DNA from: JBGSUE01 sp041753515
GTDB lineage: Bacteria > Patescibacteriota > Microgenomatia > UBA10105 > UBA927
Direction: 5' to 3'
NCBI GenBank assembly: GCA_041753515.1
Contig: JBGSUE010000034.1
Location: 1-14,391 of the forward strand
Length of the DNA stretch: 14,391 nucleotides
Shown: positions 1 through 7,216 of the stretch, piece after piece
How positions within the stretch are numbered: the stretch's first letter is position 1
How the letters are laid out: every line of letters starts with the position of its first letter
Translations under genes and position numbers: made by a program
Notes under the pieces: model-generated
What the model was told of the DNA's origin: nothing
Seen by the model: the letters and a program-made list of their open reading frames with translations, nothing else
The model's database searches: none

Positions 1-2213
1 CACTGGTTGAGGATGTATGGCAGATGCGTAAGGTCCGGATTTGCGAGGTTTGGGGACTCAAGTTTTCCTTTTATGGCATTGAAAAGGGTTCCTGCCTGGT
101 CAGGGAAAAGCTGTGCATATTTCCAAGCTCCGTAAAAAGAATCCTGCGGGAAATTCCAGATTTTTGTAATATACCCATCGGGGTATTGGCTGGTTGTCCG
201 CGGTGCGGCTGCAATTGTCAGATTCATATCCTCCCAATTTCTTTTAGCAACATCAATGATTTCCGGTGTATCGAGATAGATCTCTCTCTGTGCGCCGTTT
301 TTCCATCCGATATGGGCAATCGTTGAAATATCATTGGATTTTCCCGGACCATAATAAGCGGAAAGGTAATTTTTAATCTGGGTTTGTATAGTTGAAGAGA
401 CGTATGGATATGCCCATACGAGCGTCGTGACCGTGTCGCCCGGCGTATGAAAGTATTCCGCAATATGGTCACCGGTTGTATACGGTATTTCACCGAACGG
501 GGAATAGGCGCCGTTGACATACGATCCCCAGATTCCGGAGTCGTGATACCCGGGCCTGAGAACTCCGGCAGACATCATTTTCTGCAATTCCTGCTCCAGT
601 TTCTGGCGGATTGTAGATGATGGAGTCTGTGTGCTTTGGGTAGTTGTCGGGTTTCCGATTGTAATGGACGGTTTTTCTGTTTTCGTATTGGATGAGCCAA
701 ATGCAATGATAGCATTGCCGTCCAGCATATACAGCCGGTTTTTATATGGCGTCAGTGGTCCGTCGCCTCCGTGATTTGGAATGCCAAGACAGTCACCAGC
801 ACATGGCGCATACTCCCAGCTGGCATTTGTTCCGAGCGGTTTATTGATTTCAAATGCGCCATACGGCATATTGAAACCTTCAACCCAATATATGAGATTG
901 CCTCCTGCTGTATACTGAACCGGTTCGTCTGCATACCCCCGGGGCCAATGGCAGACTTCGCTGATGTATTGTGTGCCGAATTTCCATCCTGCTATACACC
1001 CTGAAGCTCCCATATTCGGATAGGTATTGGCGTCCGGGCCGTATTGGTATCCGATATAGTGATACATGACGCCATCGATACCTGAGATAAGCGGCGGGTA
1101 CTGTGTGCCTCCGTGCGTTGCCATCCAGTTGTATGGAGCATATGGTTTGAATTCCGAACCGTTAGCGCTGTCCAGTATCATGACGTGGCGTTTGTGAGGT
1201 TTTGCATTGAAATAATTTTGAATTTTGGACACATCGATGGTAGCTGTCCCGCTTACCCATTCGCCGGCGACATTCCCCCTGGCTCCTACATAGGTGCCGA
1301 ACGGTACGCTGCCGTGGATATCATAATTTTCCCTGTAGTAATAATAGTCCTGGTCGGGAGTATTCCACCAGACAAACGAATTATCTTTTTTTGTTCCCGA
1401 TAATACGATATAGTCTTTATTTGATGTAGGATCATGATACAGAATTGTCCAGTATGTGCTGAAACCTACGCCGGGAAGCTGTGCGGATTTAAAGACAAGA
1501 GCCGGGGTGGATCCGTTGTCTTTGAGTGCGTACGCATGGGCATTATCCTGGCCCCAGTAAATGACACCATTTTTGTATGCGGCAGAATAACGGATGGGTG
1601 CGTCCGGCCATTCATCTGTTTCATCCCGCCATTTCCAGATCAGAGCGCCTGTCGCTGCATCCAGGCAATACATATATCCGTCACGGTTGCCTGCGTATAC
1701 ACGGTTATTCACGACAATTGGATTTGTCTCGAATCCTGCACCGGCCTCTACAAATGTCCATCCGGTTTTGAGCTTACCGTCCGATGTATTGATTGCATAG
1801 ATGCGTCGGTCATAGCCTCCTGCGTAGACGATGCCGTTTGCGTACGTTGGTGCAGATCCCAAAGGCATATGTGTACCAAAAGTCCATAAGGCAGTTCCTG
1901 TTGCGGCATTCATGGCTACAAGGCCTTTATCTGTTGAAATAAAGAGAGCATTATTCGCTGCAATAATCTGACTTTCCCGGGCGATTTGTGCATTGATGAC
2001 CGTATACCATTCGGGATAGACGACACCGCGTACTTCCTCTGTGTTCCAATTTGTCCGTTCAAGATTGCCGGCCAACATTGGCCAATCTGCAGTTGTTGTG
2101 CCGGCAGGAGTAGTGGGGCAATTTTTGGAGCAGGGAACGGTTGATGCATATATTAATGGCGTCAGAAGGAAATAAAGAATGAGAACACACGCATGCCATA
2201 TATACCGGTTCAT
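1..2213 (-). CDS. Secreted PQQ-type beta-propeller protein with a C-terminal domain of unknown function (partial, 3' end outside window)
   Basis: The minus strand stays open from an ATG at 2213 to the window edge: 737 codons with no stop. Residues 1 to about 23 look like a signal peptide (MNRYIWHACVLILYFLLTPL, then IYAS). A WPM-type motif follows (DWPMLAGNLERTNW), then PQQ-like blades with recurring patterns such as GLVAMNAATGTALWTF, RRIYAINTSDGK and GYMYCLDAATGALIWKW. A Thr/Ser/Pro-rich linker at about residues 505-535 precedes a region I do not recognise, with motifs such as EYFHTPGDTVTTLVWAYPYV and KNYLSAYYGPGK. PQQ-like propellers of this kind can be quinone-dependent dehydrogenases or BamB-like scaffolds. 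I see no clear dehydrogenase catalytic signature, so I call only the fold. It follows the S8 protease gene after a 35-bp gap with its own promoter. No Shine-Dalgarno site precedes the ATG; a TATACT box ends 6 nt before it, which supports this start. Confidence 0.85.
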   Translation of the reverse strand, partial: MNRYIWHACVLILYFLLTPLIYASTVPCSKNCPTTPAGTTTADWPMLAGNLERTNWNTEEVRGVVYPEWYTVINAQIARESQIIAANNALFISTDKGLVAMNAATGTALWTFGTHMPLGSAPTYANGIVYAGGYDRRIYAINTSDGKLKTGWTFVEAGAGFETNPIVVNNRVYAGNRDGYMYCLDAATGALIWKWRDETDEWPDAPIRYSAAYKNGVIYWGQDNAHAYALKDNGSTPALVFKSAQLPGVGFSTYWTILYHDPTSNKDYIVLSGTKKDNSFVWWNTPDQDYYYYRENYDIHGSVPFGTYVGARGNVAGEWVSGTATIDVSKIQNYFNAKPHKRHVMILDSANGSEFKPYAPYNWMATHGGTQYPPLISGIDGVMYHYIGYQYGPDANTYPNMGASGCIAGWKFGTQYISEVCHWPRGYADEPVQYTAGGNLIYWVEGFNMPYGAFEINKPLGTNASWEYAPCAGDCLGIPNHGGDGPLTPYKNRLYMLDGNAIIAFGSSNTKTEKPSITIGNPTTTQSTQTPSSTIRQKLEQELQKMMSAGVLRPGYHDSGIWGSYVNGAYSPFGEIPYTTGDHIAEYFHTPGDTVTTLVWAYPYVSSTIQTQIKNYLSAYYGPGKSNDISTIAHIGWKNGAQREIYLDTPEIIDVAKRNWEDMNLTIAAAPRTTSQYPDGYITKIWNFPQDSFYGAWKYAQLFPDQAGTLFNAIKGKLESPNLANPDLTHLPYILNQ

Positions 2214-2219
2214 ACTTTC

Positions 2220-2247
2220 AGTATAAACCTTTGTCAATGAAAGTAAA
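2220..2247 (-). promoter_or_regulatory. Putative sigma70-type promoter of the PQQ-propeller gene
   Basis: On the minus strand, TTTACT (2247-2242) is separated by 16 bp from TATACT (2225-2220). TATACT matches the -10 consensus at five of six bases and TTTACT matches the -35 at four of six. The start codon at 2213 lies 6 nt after the -10, so initiation at normal spacing would give an mRNA that begins at or next to the ATG. The promoter sits between the protease stop codon and this start. Confidence 0.55.
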
Positions 2248-2248
2248 A

Positions 2249-3562
2249 TTAGCCTGATGAAATGCGGATAAGTGGTTCGGGATGCAATCCTGACGGGTCA
2301 CTGTGGCCGGCGTCCATCGGTTCTGCGTTTTGGATGAGTGCGTTACGGATTTGTATCCATGTACTTTCCGGATGCTGTGCGGCATAGAGTACTGCAGCCC
2401 CCGCAACATGAGGAGCAGCCATGCTTGTGCCGGACATTGTTGCATATATGCCGTTTTTATACGTTGAATAGATGTTTACACCCGGTGCGGCAATATCGAT
2501 AACCGGTCCGAAGTTGGTAAAATCGGCAAACGTATCATCCGGTCCGAATGGAGTTGTCAATCCTATGCCATATGGGCGACCATCGGAATCTGCGAGTGCG
2601 GATACGGTGATAACGGTATCATCATATGCAGCGGGTATATACCGTGATGCGTCATCGGTGCTGTTCATAGCGGGAGCCACATATGTAATACCCTTTTGAG
2701 ATGAATTACACAAGGCTGTATGCAGAGGGTCATTGTTTGTGATTCCGCAGTTGTTATCGCTTGTCCCATATCCTCCGAGACTGATATTGGCAACTTTTAT
2801 GTTGTATATCTTTGCCATGACATTGACAGCTTCAATACCGCAAATCACGGATGACCAGCTTCCTACACCGTTTTGGTCCAATACTTTTATGGCAATAATT
2901 TTTGCATCGGGTGCAACTCCGGCAACACCTACTCCATTTTTTGAAGCAGCAATGGTGCCGGCGATATGGGTGCCATGTCCGTTATCATCGTCTCCCGTCT
3001 GAACTGCATCTACACAGGAAACATTTGCAACTATCCGTCCTGCAAATTCCGGGTGATCCAGATCGATACCAGTGTCAATGACGGCGACAGCAACCCCGGC
3101 GGCACTTGCGGGTTTTGTGATTCCGATTCTCTTTATGCCATTGGGGTATTCCGGATCTGCAACCGGTGTGGGTTGGGGAGTGGGGGTGGGAGTGACTTTT
3201 GGCGGTTTCGTTGGTCTGGGAAGCGGTTTGAATCTAGACGGCAATCTTCCTGCAGTAACTTGCCTGTCCTCTACGATATATTTCACGTTTGGATTTTTCC
3301 GAATGTTTTCCACGGCAGAAACCGGAATTTCCAGAGAAAAACCGTGCAGAGAGTTAGAATATTTATGGGATATTCTAGCTTGTGATATCCGGGTCAGTTC
3401 ATTTGCTAAGTGATCAGTCTGTATACCGTGTTGTTTCATAACGACGATATACCGACCAACATGGGTAGATTTTTCCGGTATAGCGATAACTTTTACGGGA
3501 TGAACAACTGAAAAAATTATAGTGAAAATTATAAAGAATACTGACATCACTGCTTTAGTCAT
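2249..3562 (-). CDS. Secreted subtilisin-like (S8) serine protease with I9-type propeptide
   Basis: 437-residue exported serine endopeptidase. Residues 1-28 form a hydrophobic signal peptide. Residues 37-102 resemble the inhibitor I9 propeptide (GRYIVVMKQHG ... VKYIVEDRQV). A Pro/Thr/Lys-rich linker (about 112-135, PTKPPKVTPTPTPQPTP) leads to the peptidase domain. The triad is visible: Asp163 (AVIDTGIDLDHPEF), His196 (NGHGTHIAGT) and Ser380 (SGTSMAAPHVAGAA). The oxyanion Asn is probably Asn300, in VAPAMN rather than the usual AAGN. Four Cys residues (183, 241, 272, 285) could form disulfides outside the cell. The linker in front of the catalytic domain is unusual, because subtilisins normally join propeptide and enzyme directly; it may let the mature enzyme reach through the envelope. 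The start is supported by a near-consensus promoter ending 7 nt upstream. The substrate is unknown. The neighbouring PQQ protein is also secreted, but nothing shows they work together. Confidence 0.95.
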   Translation of the reverse strand: MTKAVMSVFFIIFTIIFSVVHPVKVIAIPEKSTHVGRYIVVMKQHGIQTDHLANELTRISQARISHKYSNSLHGFSLEIPVSAVENIRKNPNVKYIVEDRQVTAGRLPSRFKPLPRPTKPPKVTPTPTPQPTPVADPEYPNGIKRIGITKPASAAGVAVAVIDTGIDLDHPEFAGRIVANVSCVDAVQTGDDDNGHGTHIAGTIAASKNGVGVAGVAPDAKIIAIKVLDQNGVGSWSSVICGIEAVNVMAKIYNIKVANISLGGYGTSDNNCGITNNDPLHTALCNSSQKGITYVAPAMNSTDDASRYIPAAYDDTVITVSALADSDGRPYGIGLTTPFGPDDTFADFTNFGPVIDIAAPGVNIYSTYKNGIYATMSGTSMAAPHVAGAAVLYAAQHPESTWIQIRNALIQNAEPMDAGHSDPSGLHPEPLIRISSG

Positions 3563-3569
3563 GAGGCGT

Positions 3570-3598
3570 ATAATACTAAATTATAGGATATTTGTCAA
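3570..3598 (-). promoter_or_regulatory. Strong sigma70-like promoter of the S8 protease, overlapping the upstream stop codon
   Basis: On the minus strand a perfect TTGACA (3598-3593) and TATTAT (3575-3570) are 17 bp apart. Only seven bases (ACGCCTC) separate the -10 from the ATG at 3562, so the transcript should begin at or within a base or two of the start codon. The TGA stop of the GT4 gene (3597-3595) lies inside the -35 hexamer. The 32-bp gap between the two genes is fully used by this promoter. This is the best-matching promoter in the window. Confidence 0.8.
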
Positions 3599-4836
3599 CT
3601 AGGCGATAGAAGCCGGTATACTCCGGCAGTATCGCCGGCTATTTCATCCCAACTTCTTATGCGGATTTGTTTGAGCGATGATGCAATCTTCTTTTGAATA
3701 TTGAAATTTGTCAGCACCCGTTCAAGGAGACCTGATAGATGAATCGGGTTATTGACTGTGGTTATGAGGGACTCCAGGGATGAATCGATGGTGCTTGAAA
3801 TTCCTGCAACATTGGTGGTGATGACCGGTGTGCCGCAGGCAAGGGATTCGGCTGCAGACATTCCGAAGGATTCATAATGGGATGGTAAGAGCGTGACATC
3901 CGCAGCATTATAATAATACGATAGTTCATCTTGCTGTTTTTGCGGAATGAATGTAACGATATTCGATATTCCCAGCATGCGTTCAAGCGTGCGAAGCTGC
4001 TTGAGGAGAGTTGGTTTTTTTTCTGCATGCTGTGCATGATCTCCGCCGATAATACACATGCATATTTTGATATGGGGATTTTTCGTCGTGAGAATTTTTA
4101 TGGCGTACAGAATCGTATCGATCCCTTTGAGCGGTTCAATACGTCCCACAAACAGGATAATTTTATTATCCGCATTGGCTCCAATGTGCTGTCTTGCGGT
4201 GGTTTTGTCCATCGGATGAAAGACATCGGTATTGACTCCCGGGGGTATCATATGGATGCGTTTTGCATCTGCACCATATAAATACGCAAGGTATTGCCGG
4301 TCGCTGTCTGAGGGGGAAATAATTGCATTTGCTTCCTGAACAAGAGTCTGTTCAATACGGATACGCTCTGCCGTTTCCTGTTCGCCAATACTTCTGGCAA
4401 CAAGATTTTTTAATAGTCCCAGCGTGTGGAAAGTGACGATTAGCGGAACTTTTTTCATGTGCCTCAGGATGAGCTGTGCAATGAATCCGGACTGGTAATA
4501 ATGGGCGTGGATCAGGTCGTAGGATATGGTTTGTGACTGTTGAAATGCGGAAAATGATGATACAAAATCCGGAATAAACCTGATGATATCATGTTTATCC
4601 AAATCTTTCGAAGGACCTGCCGGAAGGTGGATAACCCTGACGTTTTCACTCATCTCAATAATATCATCCGAATCCGTTTCCTGCTTTCTGGTGATGATAT
4701 CAACCGCATAGCCTTGTTTTCCCAAGCTTTTTGACAGTTCCGCAACGTACACATTCATTCCGCCGGATTCTTTACCTTCAATACTTGCTAAGGGGCACGT
4801 GTGGTAGGAGATCATAAGTATCCGTTTCGGGTTCAT
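3595..4836 (-). CDS. GT4-family glycosyltransferase (GT-B fold)
   Basis: 413-residue retaining glycosyltransferase, expected to use a nucleotide-sugar donor at the cytoplasmic face. The N-terminal half has the acceptor-side GGMNVYVAELSKSLGKQGY signature (from residue 25) found in MshA and sucrose-phosphate-synthase-like GT4 enzymes. The C-terminal half has the donor phosphate-contacting Arg232 and Lys237 (VGRIEPLKG) and the EX7E motif, Glu322 and Glu330, in HYESFGMSAAESLACGTPVI. Length is normal and no signal peptide or membrane segment is seen. The donor and acceptor cannot be told from sequence; the similarity to MshA does not prove an inositol acceptor. The gene diverges from the SDR gene across 22 bp that hold a shared palindromic -10 box. 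No Shine-Dalgarno sequence precedes the ATG. The stop codon overlaps the protease promoter. Confidence 0.93.
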   Translation of the reverse strand: MNPKRILMISYHTCPLASIEGKESGGMNVYVAELSKSLGKQGYAVDIITRKQETDSDDIIEMSENVRVIHLPAGPSKDLDKHDIIRFIPDFVSSFSAFQQSQTISYDLIHAHYYQSGFIAQLILRHMKKVPLIVTFHTLGLLKNLVARSIGEQETAERIRIEQTLVQEANAIISPSDSDRQYLAYLYGADAKRIHMIPPGVNTDVFHPMDKTTARQHIGANADNKIILFVGRIEPLKGIDTILYAIKILTTKNPHIKICMCIIGGDHAQHAEKKPTLLKQLRTLERMLGISNIVTFIPQKQQDELSYYYNAADVTLLPSHYESFGMSAAESLACGTPVITTNVAGISSTIDSSLESLITTVNNPIHLSGLLERVLTNFNIQKKIASSLKQIRIRSWDEIAGDTAGVYRLLSPS

Positions 4837-4843
4837 ACTTCCG

Positions 4844-4853
4844 TATTATAATA
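4844..4853. promoter_or_regulatory. Shared palindromic -10 box for the divergent GT4 and SDR genes
   Basis: The 22-bp gap between the two start codons contains the 10-bp perfect palindrome TATTATAATA. Read on plus it gives TATAAT at 4847-4852, 6 nt before the SDR ATG. Read on minus it gives TATAAT at 4850-4845, 8 nt before the GT4 ATG. One symmetric element can therefore serve both directions and place both transcript starts at or beside the start codons. I see no good -35 hexamer on either side. Confidence 0.6.
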
Positions 4854-4858
4854 TAGCA

Positions 4859-5689
4859 ATGACTATCCTCATAACGGGAGCCAGTTCGGGATTCGGGCTT
4901 GAAACTGCAAAACTTTTTACGCAAAACGGGTGGAAAGTCATTGCATGTGTTCGAAAAACATCCGACTGTTCGGATCTTAAGAAAGTATCAGACACCATCA
5001 GGATTGTTGAAATGGATGTTTCAGATGATAGAAGTGTCGTGCATGCATTCGGAAAAATCTCCAGATTAACTGACACAATCGATGTTCTTATGAACAACGC
5101 CGGATTCGGATACATCGGAGCTATTGAAGATTTTACGATTGATGAGGTTAAAGAACAGTTTGAAACGAATTTTTTCGGTGCGATACGCGTTATCCACAAT
5201 GTGGCACCGATTATGAGAAAACAAAAAAACGGATTAATTATTAATGTGAGCTCAATAAACGGACGTGTATCTTTTCCTCTTTATGGTATGTACAGTGCAT
5301 CCAAGTTTGCTTTGGAAACAGTGAGCGAGGCTCTTGCATTTGAGCTTCGTCCGTTCGGTATCCGTGTGGTGGTGGTAGAGCCAGGGACATTTCAGACGAA
5401 TTTTGTGAACAATAAAAAACATCCGAAACAGTCCCTGTCCGGTCGGTCAGTATACAAACGGGTTTTTGATACGTTCCATAGGCGTCTTGAGCGTGCAAAA
5501 AAATCAAAGCTCATTTTTGCCATGAATCCGGAAATAGTCGCCCGCAAGATCTGGTCGATTAGTGACACCAAACATCCGAAACTCCGGTATTTGGTTGGGT
5601 TTGATGCTCACCTGTATTATTTTCTGGACAGAATTGTACCAAAACCGGTGAAATTCTGGGCATTATCCAGAGTATACGGCTGGCCGTAA
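4859..5689 (+). CDS. Short-chain dehydrogenase/reductase (classical SDR)
   Basis: 276-residue NAD(P)-dependent oxidoreductase with a Rossmann fold. The cofactor motif TGASSGFG is at residues 6-13, the NNAG motif at 79-82, the catalytic Ser in NVSSING (about 131-132), and Tyr145/Lys149 in MYSASK. PG at about 175-176 follows beta-6, as in the family. The N terminus starts directly with the first beta strand (MTILITG), and the ATG lies 6 nt after a TATAAT box, so this start is well supported without a Shine-Dalgarno site. The substrate is not predictable; the C-terminal part (HRRLERAKKSKL, then VARKIWSI) resembles SDRs often annotated as retinol-dehydrogenase-like or oxidoreductases of unknown substrate. 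Its stop codon is 3 bp from the stop of the convergent YggT-family gene. Confidence 0.93.
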   Translation: MTILITGASSGFGLETAKLFTQNGWKVIACVRKTSDCSDLKKVSDTIRIVEMDVSDDRSVVHAFGKISRLTDTIDVLMNNAGFGYIGAIEDFTIDEVKEQFETNFFGAIRVIHNVAPIMRKQKNGLIINVSSINGRVSFPLYGMYSASKFALETVSEALAFELRPFGIRVVVVEPGTFQTNFVNNKKHPKQSLSGRSVYKRVFDTFHRRLERAKKSKLIFAMNPEIVARKIWSISDTKHPKLRYLVGFDAHLYYFLDRIVPKPVKFWALSRVYGWP

Positions 5690-5692
5690 CGG

Positions 5693-6031
5693 TTATCGCC
5701 GGTCGTGCGGATACCGGTGCGGCGGTTCAGGCTTTTCCTCGTGCGGTTTGGTGGCGTTGGTCACCAGGGTATTGATGAGAAAGCCGACCAGTCCATACAC
5801 CACAAGTGCAACGAGTGCTGAAATCTCCAATACAAAGCCGCCCGAAACTGACGGTGTCGGGAATACGCCGTTAAAAGGAGCTAACATCGGTCCCGTTGTC
5901 TCATACAGCCATGCAACAAAGGGTGCAGCAGTTGAAGCCCCGAGCATTTTAAGGACTATACGAAGGACGATGGCAATTTCAATAAATCCTATAACAAACT
6001 GGGTAATTGCAGACAAGAATATTCCGATCAT
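5693..6031 (-). CDS. YggT-family integral membrane protein
   Basis: A 112-residue membrane protein with two hydrophobic segments (from MIGIFLSAITQFVIGFIEIA, and around FVLEISALVALVVYGLVGFLI). Between them is the YggT-type pattern LYETTGPMLAPFNGVFPTP. The C-terminal tail is charged and His/Pro-rich (HEEKPEPPHRYPHDRR) and should be cytoplasmic or exposed. The family is broadly conserved; members have been linked to cell division or osmotic tolerance but the role is not settled. I chose the ATG at 6031 because AAGGAG (6044-6039) sits 7 nt upstream. An in-frame start at 6073 would place coding sequence over the -10 box and Shine-Dalgarno site, so the extra 14 residues are probably not translated. 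An ATG at 6037 is also possible but is too close to the Shine-Dalgarno site. Confidence 0.85.
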   Translation of the reverse strand: MIGIFLSAITQFVIGFIEIAIVLRIVLKMLGASTAAPFVAWLYETTGPMLAPFNGVFPTPSVSGGFVLEISALVALVVYGLVGFLINTLVTNATKPHEEKPEPPHRYPHDRR

Positions 6032-6038
6032 AGGCATG

Positions 6039-6061
6039 CTCCTTCCAATAATAGTATTATA
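6039..6061 (-). promoter_or_regulatory. -10 box and Shine-Dalgarno site of the YggT gene
   Basis: On the minus strand TATAAT lies at 6061-6056 and GGAAGGAG at 6046-6039. This leaves a short leader of about ten nucleotides carrying a strong ribosome site 7 nt before the ATG at 6031. No convincing -35 hexamer is seen. The site decides the start codon of the gene. Confidence 0.65.
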
Positions 6062-6066
6062 CCAGA

Positions 6067-6109
6067 TTGTCAATGATATTTATTTGTGATATATATTACA
6101 TAAAGGAGG
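6067..6109 (+). promoter_or_regulatory. Putative promoter and Shine-Dalgarno site of the VOC gene
   Basis: TTGTCA (6067-6072) is 17 bp from TATATA (6090-6095); TATATT at 6092-6097 is an alternative -10. AAAGGAGG (6102-6109) follows, 6 nt before the ATG at 6116, and is the best ribosome-binding site in the window. The promoter lies back-to-back with that of the YggT gene. Confidence 0.55.
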
Positions 6110-6115
6110 AAGTAT

Positions 6116-6487
6116 ATGTTAAATTTCAATTCATTACTCGTTTTCAGCCAGGATCCGAAAGCACTGGCCGGATTTTATGAGAAAGTTTTCGGAGCCAAAC
6201 CCGGGTGGTCCGGTGGAGATTTTGTCGGATTTTCCGTCGGGACGGGATTTTTTACCATCGGATCACATGACAAAATTCATGGTAAAAGCAAAGAACCAGC
6301 CAGGATTATGTTCAATTTTGAAACGGAAGATGTGCAAGGGGAATTTAAACGCATAAAAAAACTCGGGGCTAAGGTAATTGCAGAGCCGTATCATCCCAGA
6401 GAAGATGGGGACTCCGACATGCTTATTGCAACGTTTGCAGACCCAGATGGTAACTATTTCCAGTTGATGAGCCCGATGGATATGTGA
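6116..6487 (+). CDS. VOC-superfamily (glyoxalase/bleomycin-resistance-like) protein
   Basis: A 123-residue protein with one vicinal-oxygen-chelate module pair. The N-terminal beta-alpha-beta unit has FSQDPKALAGFYEKVFG, and the C-terminal half ends with FADPDGNYFQLMSP, the usual closing strand of the family. The length fits a single-domain VOC protein, which normally dimerises. I cannot assign a full set of metal ligands: the typical His and Glu positions of glyoxalase I are not all clear. Function is therefore open; it could be a lyase, an isomerase, a dioxygenase or a drug-binding protein. A strong Shine-Dalgarno site supports the start. The stop is 4 bp from the stop of the convergent methyltransferase gene, leaving no room for a terminator. 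Confidence 0.88.
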   Translation: MLNFNSLLVFSQDPKALAGFYEKVFGAKPGWSGGDFVGFSVGTGFFTIGSHDKIHGKSKEPARIMFNFETEDVQGEFKRIKKLGAKVIAEPYHPREDGDSDMLIATFADPDGNYFQLMSPMDM

Positions 6488-6491
6488 ACAG

Positions 6492-7214
6492 TTATTTTTG
6501 GTATAACGTCAGGATTCCGCCGCAGTAGAGGCGGTTCACAAACGGCAGGTTTTCAAAATACGGCTCGATGCTTTTGAGAATTTGTGCAATCCAGGCCGGG
6601 CAGAAATAGGGGACAATGCTGAAATATTTTTTGGCTAGGACCGTGTATCCTGCCCCGCCAAACCACCGGTCCAGATCAGGCGGCCAGTAGGATTTTTCAC
6701 CGTGCGCAATGTGGTACGGAGAGAATTTCTCAATGAGTTTCAGTATTGGATTGAACCCGTTCGGCTCAAGAATGATGACGCTGTTGATGATTTTTGACAC
6801 TTCCTGTATGGCTTGTTGCGGATACTCCATGTGATGAAGCACTCCCCTGAAAACACCGAGCTGGAACTGATTTTTCCTGAATTTTTTTGACATGGTGTAC
6901 GCATCACCTTTTTCAAAACGGATGCGTTTGAATTTTTTCCTTGCTGCCTTTATGGCTTCTTCGGCAATATCAAAACCGGTGATATTTTTTGGTTTGAGAA
7001 CCCGGAATATTTCATTTGTGTATGTTCCGTCTCCGCATCCCATATCAAGAATGGAAATCGGTTCAGGGAAAAATTGTTTAATGAGTGCGTTTATCTCATC
7101 CGTCTGTTTTTTAGTGGCAATACAGGCGGAATAAACCTGTTTTCCGGTATAAAGATATCCGCCGTTTGAAATGACGTCGTTGTTGTATCTGGCACGAGTC
7201 TGAGATGAGTCCAT
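6492..7214 (-). CDS. Class I SAM-dependent methyltransferase
   Basis: 240-residue cytoplasmic methyltransferase. The SAM-binding motif I is SILDMGCGDGT (LDMGCGDG at 56-63), followed by the acidic strand-2 end (TGFDIAEEAI) and GDAYTM. GVLHHMEYPQQAIQEVSKII is the usual motif IV to post-motif region. The C-terminal part (SYWPPDLDRWFGGAGYTVLA and onward) is rich in aromatics and Pro and may bind a lipid or glycan acceptor, but this is only a guess. It is the last gene of the transketolase/GT2 operon and starts 2 nt after the GT2 stop. The TAAGG that overlaps that stop directly abuts the ATG, so translation is probably coupled. A natural role is methylating the product of the preceding glycosyltransferase. 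Confidence 0.88.
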   Translation of the reverse strand: MDSSQTRARYNNDVISNGGYLYTGKQVYSACIATKKQTDEINALIKQFFPEPISILDMGCGDGTYTNEIFRVLKPKNITGFDIAEEAIKAARKKFKRIRFEKGDAYTMSKKFRKNQFQLGVFRGVLHHMEYPQQAIQEVSKIINSVIILEPNGFNPILKLIEKFSPYHIAHGEKSYWPPDLDRWFGGAGYTVLAKKYFSIVPYFCPAWIAQILKSIEPYFENLPFVNRLYCGGILTLYQK

Positions 7215-7216
7215 CC

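Noticed and set aside
1434..1889. Plus-strand open frame of 151 codons
   Set aside because: It is antisense to the PQQ-propeller gene, whose minus-strand frame is open throughout and has clear repeat motifs. The plus-strand product is Cys/Ile-rich with no recognisable domain.
3170..3190. G-quadruplex motif on plus strand (four G-runs)
   Set aside because: The pattern follows directly from Pro/Thr codons in the protease linker; the similar run at 12737-12825 has the same cause. No independent sign of function.
2966..3413. Plus-strand open frames opposite the S8 protease
   Set aside because: They are shadows of the protease coding sequence and show Gly/Val-rich translations of the Pro/Thr linker.
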